Assembly (NCBI GenBank): GCA_963277665.1
Contig: OY728136.1
Coordinates: 1,978,602,576 to 1,978,666,575, forward strand
Reading direction: 5' to 3'
Length of the DNA stretch: 64,000 nucleotides
From: Viscum album
Lineage: Eukaryota > Streptophyta > Magnoliopsida > Santalales > Viscaceae
Position numbers and translations under genes: made by a program
Notes under the pieces: generated by a model
What the model was told of the DNA's origin: nothing
Seen by the model: only the letters and a program-made list of their open reading frames with translations
Databases searched by the model: none
Shown here: positions 59,561-64,000 of the stretch, one piece after another
How positions within the stretch are numbered: position 1 is the stretch's first letter
Layout: each line of letters starts with the position of its first letter

Positions 59561-60751
59561 TTCCAAATCATGTTTTAGGTAATAGACTTGAATCAAAAAA
59601 TGATTACTACCCAAAAAATTTTTTTGGTTTGATTATGAATAACATAAATAAAATGAAATAAAACATATAAGAATGATATTTTATTTTTCTAAACCCAAAA
59701 AAATTAATGAGATAAAATAATGTACTATTTTTAAAAATACATTAGTAAATAAAATTTAAAAATTACAATGTATCCAAATAAGATTGTTTATGTTCAATTA
59801 AAATAAAATAAACTCAATTATCTTTCCATAAATTAAAAATGCTCACATGAAAACGTCTTAACAATAATATCTGATATCTATTTAAAAATAGAGATAAATT
59901 CAAGAGTTTATCACATTTAAGAATATGATATCTCAAGAAATTATTCCTTAAATATATATTCTTTTTCTCAAATGGTTATTCAGATTCTTAGAAATTTTTA
60001 TAACACTAATATTATTACATTTAATTGAAAATTCATTATAATTTATTCCAAAATCTATCAAGGTGTGTTTTATCCATAATTCTTATTCAGAAAAACTTCA
60101 AGATACAATATAATTTGATCTGACATTAGTTAATGCAACAAAATGATGCTTTTTACTGGACCGAGATACCAGATATTTACCTAGAAAATGGAAGTTTCAT
60201 GAGGAAATATTCTGATATAGTCTACAAACACATATATTGAGAACCAAATATGAAGTTAAATTAAAATTATAATTCTATAGAAAAGTTTAGGAAATATAAA
60301 TTGTTTCATTTAAATATATTAAAATTATTTTGGAAGATATTAAAAGATATTCCTTAGGATTTTATTTATTTTTTTCCCAAATAGATACTTCAAACCTAAT
60401 TTCTGGTCAACTAGTAGTTAAATACATTAAACATACAATTATTCCTCTAGAAATATTGTTTTCAATTGGTTTTCTAGGTTTATCCAAGTTAATATTTCAT
60501 TAAAACTCAAAGGGGTTGTATATAATTTACCATTTTTGAGTCCAAAACTTTTATGTAAAAAAAACTTGTATTTTCTTTGATTTTTTTACATTCTCAAACA
60601 CTTTTTGATAAATTTGAAATCTTATAATATAATTTAACACACCCATCATGTTCATTTAAAATTAATTTTTATGTGTTTGAAAAAATCATCAAACAATTTT
60701 TTATTTGTTGAATCAAAAATCACATCATCCAAATATAAATAAATTAATAAA
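59561..60751. other. AT-rich DNA without a recognisable gene
   Basis: Very AT-rich with only short chance reading frames. It contains no recognised repeat and ends at the terminus of CACTA-2. Confidence 0.5.
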
Positions 60752-60759
60752 CACTAGTA

Positions 60760-61115
60760 GAAATATAGGCTTTGGTGTTGGTATTTTGAAATTTGTTTTT
60801 TAAAAAGATTCATTAAAAGTAAAAGGGGAATATTTTAACATAGTTTTTTAAGAACTAATATTAAAATAAATTCAATATTACTTTTAACATTGGTTTTAAT
60901 AAAAACAACTATTAAATGTTATTATTTATTTTGAAATCTTTTTTACTGAAAAAAATAGTCCAAAAATATATAAAAGATTTTTTAACATCAGTTTTTTTTA
61001 AAATGTTAATGTCTAACTCTATAATGTCATATACGATGTAAAGACTCATTAAAAACTATTTAATGTAAATTTCTAAGAAAACTGATGTTAAAAGTTGTTT
61101 TAAAAAATACACTAA
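60760..61115. repeat. Subterminal repeats of CACTA-2
   Basis: Inverted copies of a TTTTAACATCAGTTTT-like motif, for example TTTTTAACATCAGTTTTTTTT at 60,978, AAAACTGATGTTAAAAG at 61,078 and weaker copies near 60,765, 60,835 and 60,890. This is the typical layout next to a CACTA terminus. Confidence 0.65.
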
Positions 61116-62360
61116 CAACCCAAATACTCATTATTGTTTCACTTGAATACCTTTCTCTCAATCTACTCTCATCCAACAATAGAACCTGATATATTTGATG
61201 ACCATTAAAGGCATTAAATTCTCTATTGTAGTTAATTGTAAATAACTTTTCATTTTATTTCACTTGAATCAGCTATCCTTCATTCTTATTTCATGATCCT
61301 CAAGGTATTATGGGTGATCCGCTACTGTGATTTTTTGTTTTTTGTTGGTTTTTACTTCTTTTTTACAATCATTTTTCTTCAACTTTGTAGTATTTGCTCT
61401 ATTGTCATGAACTTTGATCGAGTTTTTAATAATTTAGGAGTTATTTAAAATAATAAAGATCAAAAATTTGTACATTTTTTAAAATAAATTATGTATAATT
61501 GTTTTTTTATCATTAGTGTTTGTAAGTTATTACATGCTTTTAGGTTTAACTATTTTTTATGATAATTATTTTTTTACAATTATTTTTTTTGTATGATATT
61601 TTTCATAAATATTTTATAATAATTTTTAGTTTATTTATGTATAAATGTTTTGTAATTTTTTGTATAATTATTACTATAATTGCTTATTTTGATAATGGGT
61701 TTTATGTTATTTTTATGTAATTGTTTGTATAATATTTTTAATAATTATTTATATAACTATTTGTAATTCAGGATCTATTTTCACAATGTTTTTGTAGTAG
61801 TTTCATTATATTTAATTTTTTGTTATGATAAATTTTTGAAAGATAAATTATGATGAATTGTTTAATATTAGTTTAATGTTACTTTTTTATATTTAATATA
61901 TTATTTATTAATGCTTGCAAGTTATTTTTTTATTTTTAAAGATAAATTATGTATAATGTTTTGTTATTTTGATGATAAATTATGTATAGTATGATTTTAT
62001 AATTATATATAATTGTGTATTATGATCAAATGGTTATCAATAATTTATTGTTTTGATTATATGTTTATATGTTTAAATTTATCAATTTTTATTTATTTTT
62101 AAATATTTTTATGTTTTAATATATTATCCTTTTATATTAATATCTTAGGTATTTAATATATCGTAATTAGATAAATTTATAAAGAACCACTTATAAATAA
62201 GAAAATATAGTTGAATATTTCTTAGAATCTTATAAATTAAATCCTCAATGAAAATATTTTATTTAATATTTATATATGAAGTGTTTGAATAAGAAAATGT
62301 TAAATTCAAGATAAATAAAGGATCATATAATTTTCTATTTTTTTATCCATAATTATATAT
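61116..62360. other. 5' noncoding region of CACTA-2
   Basis: Extremely AT-rich and T-rich on the + strand, with repeated TTATGTATAATTGTTTT-like words between 61,490 and 62,060. No reading frame of note. It lies between the element end and the transposase relic. Confidence 0.5.
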
Positions 62361-62369
62361 GTTGGATCT

Positions 62370-64000
62370 AGCATGGTAAAATAATTGAAAATTCAACATA
62401 TAATGTTGATGAAAATATTCATAATGAGGTAGAGGTTCATATTGAAGCATTAATTCATGATGTGGGATTTAAACCCATTGAAAAGGAATATATTGAATGA
62501 TTGGAGTTTCTGAGTATCCCATATTTCCATGTTGCACTAAATATATATTGTTATTAGAAGTTTTGTGATTTTTAGCTTGAAAGTAAGAAATGGGTGGAGT
62601 GATAAATGTTTCTTTGAGTTTTTCAAACTTTTAAATGAGCTACTTATTAAAAGAAATAGTCTTAATTATTAAAACTATGAGGAAAATAAGATATTATTCC
62701 CAATGGTATTGGGTTTTAAAAAGATACATCAATACCCCAATTATTGTGTGTTGTATAGGAAGGAATATGAATGTTTATTAATGATTCATACATGTGGGAC
62801 ATCATGCTACAACATGGATGAAAAATTCAACTATCATTCATTCTAAAGTACTGGCATCAAACCAAATACTAAAGATATTTGGTTCTTTCTAAAAATTACT
62901 TCCAATAATTACTTCCAATAATTATAATAATTCAACTCAAATTCATTCTCAAGTTCTAGAATCAAACATCCTTCTATAGAAATTTTCTACCTTCCAATAA
63001 TTATACATTTTATGTGAATATTTTCAAATTTAATTGAAAAAATGTTAATATGGAATTCATACCACTACATATCTGATGGTAACGTATGTCAGCCTCCTAA
63101 TTCCCCACAATGGAATTGATTTTATAAAAAAAATATAATTTTGGAAGTTTAGTTTTAAATCTTAAAACAGGATTAAGAATAGATGGAATGAATCCATATA
63201 AAAGCCTCATTATCCACCATAGTTCATGGTCTATTTTTTGGTAGTTTAAAACTTCTCCACACATAGATGTATAATTAAAAAATACGTTATCATGAGCTTG
63301 ATGATATTTTCACAATGGAATCCTGGAAACAATATGGATGTGTATCTTTTACCATTGATTAATGATTTGAAACTTCTATGAGAGACATGTTTTATAGTAT
63401 TTGATGCATATAAAAAAATTGTATTTTCTTTCATGGCCTATGATGATGTTCACTATAAATGAATTTTCATCATATGTAAACTTTTCTATATAAAATTTTA
63501 AGGGATATAAATCATGTCTAATTTGTGAAGAAGAGACTGTATATTTTCAATTTTATAATGGAAGGAAGATAGTGTACATAAGAAATCAAATAATTTTGAA
63601 AATTTATCCGCGTTATTATATATTGAAATAGAATTAAATGTTTTAGAAGAATATTATATTCCCCTACCACCATTCTTAGTTGAATAATATTACGACATGG
63701 TGAAAAATATTGATTTCACATTTGGATAGAAAAGATGTTCTGGCCATTGAAAAAATATTTGGACGAAATAGTCTATTTTTCCAAAGTAAATTATTTGATA
63801 TTTTTATAGAAAAATGTAACATTGACATAATACATATTGATGAAAACATATTTGATAGTTTTATTGGAACTTTATTAGACAAAAAAGGAATGAAAAAACA
63901 GATTTCATGCATGATATGAATTCATATCCATGTGAATTTGTTTGGATTTAGATCCCATTATGAAAGGAAATATAAAATATATACTTTAACCTTATAAAAC
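62370..64000 (+). pseudogene. TNP2 transposase relic of CACTA-2 (partial at the window end)
   Basis: The + strand shows TNP2 blocks in the same order as CACTA-1. IIPNGIGF..KDTSIPQ with CVLYRKEYECLL and TCGTS in neighbouring frames (62,690-62,800) correspond to 'lcPmGm..kkIHacpNDCilyrkEy..CP.CG.SR'. RIDGMNPYKSLIIHHSSW (63,178-63,230) follows. QWNPGNNMDVYLLPLINDLK (63,314-63,372) is next. ICEEETVYFQFYNGRKIVYI lies at about 63,520-63,580. RKDVLAIEKIFGRNSLFFQS and NIDIIHIDENIFDSFIGTLL (63,728-63,885) hold the His/Asp/Glu-rich motif of the catalytic core. Stops and frameshifts occur between blocks. It should continue beyond the window. Confidence 0.85.

Larger units (their letters stand above)
60752..64000 (+). 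mobile_element. Second CACTA element, left part (runs off the window)
   Basis: CACTAGTAGAAATATAGGCT at 60,752 is a typical CACTA terminus, although its sequence differs from that of CACTA-1. It is followed by subterminal repeats of the type TTAACATCAGTTTTTTxxAA in both orientations (60,765-61,110). A TNP2 transposase relic on the + strand starts about 1.6 kb later. The bases before it (AAA) would be the 3-bp duplication, but the other end is outside the window. Confidence 0.75.

Noticed and set aside
63246..63434. 62-codon frame on the - strand
   Set aside because: The + strand of the same stretch encodes clear TNP2 motifs (NNMDVYLLPLINDLK), so this is a shadow.

Overview
The window reads as nuclear, gene-poor, AT-rich plant DNA built almost entirely from old, nested transposable elements. 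The element families (CACTA with TNP2-type transposase, Athila and Tekay/Del-like Ty3/gypsy, Ty1/copia, plant L1 LINE) and the lack of any intact host gene point to a flowering plant with a large, repeat-rich genome, probably in heterochromatin. I cannot name the species. No tRNA, rRNA, CRISPR array or intact cellular gene was recognised.

Layout. 1-5,050: AT-rich DNA with no recognisable gene. About 5,110-16,310: a degenerate Tekay/Del-like chromovirus on the + strand, with long LTRs, an initiator-tRNA-Met type primer site, and gag, protease, RT, RNase H, integrase and chromodomain in order. 16,540-19,535: the 3' part of a Ty1/copia element (RT, RNase H, possible 3' LTR). 19,536-42,471: a 22.9-kb CACTA element with matching CACTAGTGCA ends and a 3-bp TGT duplication. 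Its TNP2 transposase gene and a second gene (plant transposase domain plus Ulp1-like protease) both lie on the - strand. An 11.3-kb Athila-type element (24,705-36,048, - strand) sits inside the TNP2 gene. Upstream of TNP2 the CACTA also carries a run of hairpins and a 2.2-kb extremely G-rich minisatellite (39,253-41,436). 42,475-42,912 probably continues the copia element that received the CACTA.

42,913 to about 54,160: a third LTR retrotransposon, with a very clear polypurine tract and TG start at the 3' LTR, a gag zinc-knuckle remnant, a small CACTA-like element (46,163-46,867) and an L1 LINE ORF1 fragment (49,290-51,430). 54,160-59,560: AT-rich DNA with a degenerate TGATT repeat field and a roughly 3-kb - strand coding relic that I could not assign. 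60,752 to the window end: the left end and the first half of the TNP2 gene of a second CACTA, on the + strand.

No gene here looks able to make a full protein: all coding remains carry stops and frameshifts. The value of the window is its insertion stratigraphy (copia, then CACTA, then Athila), the G-rich minisatellite inside the CACTA, and the unassigned relic at 56.3-59.6 kb.
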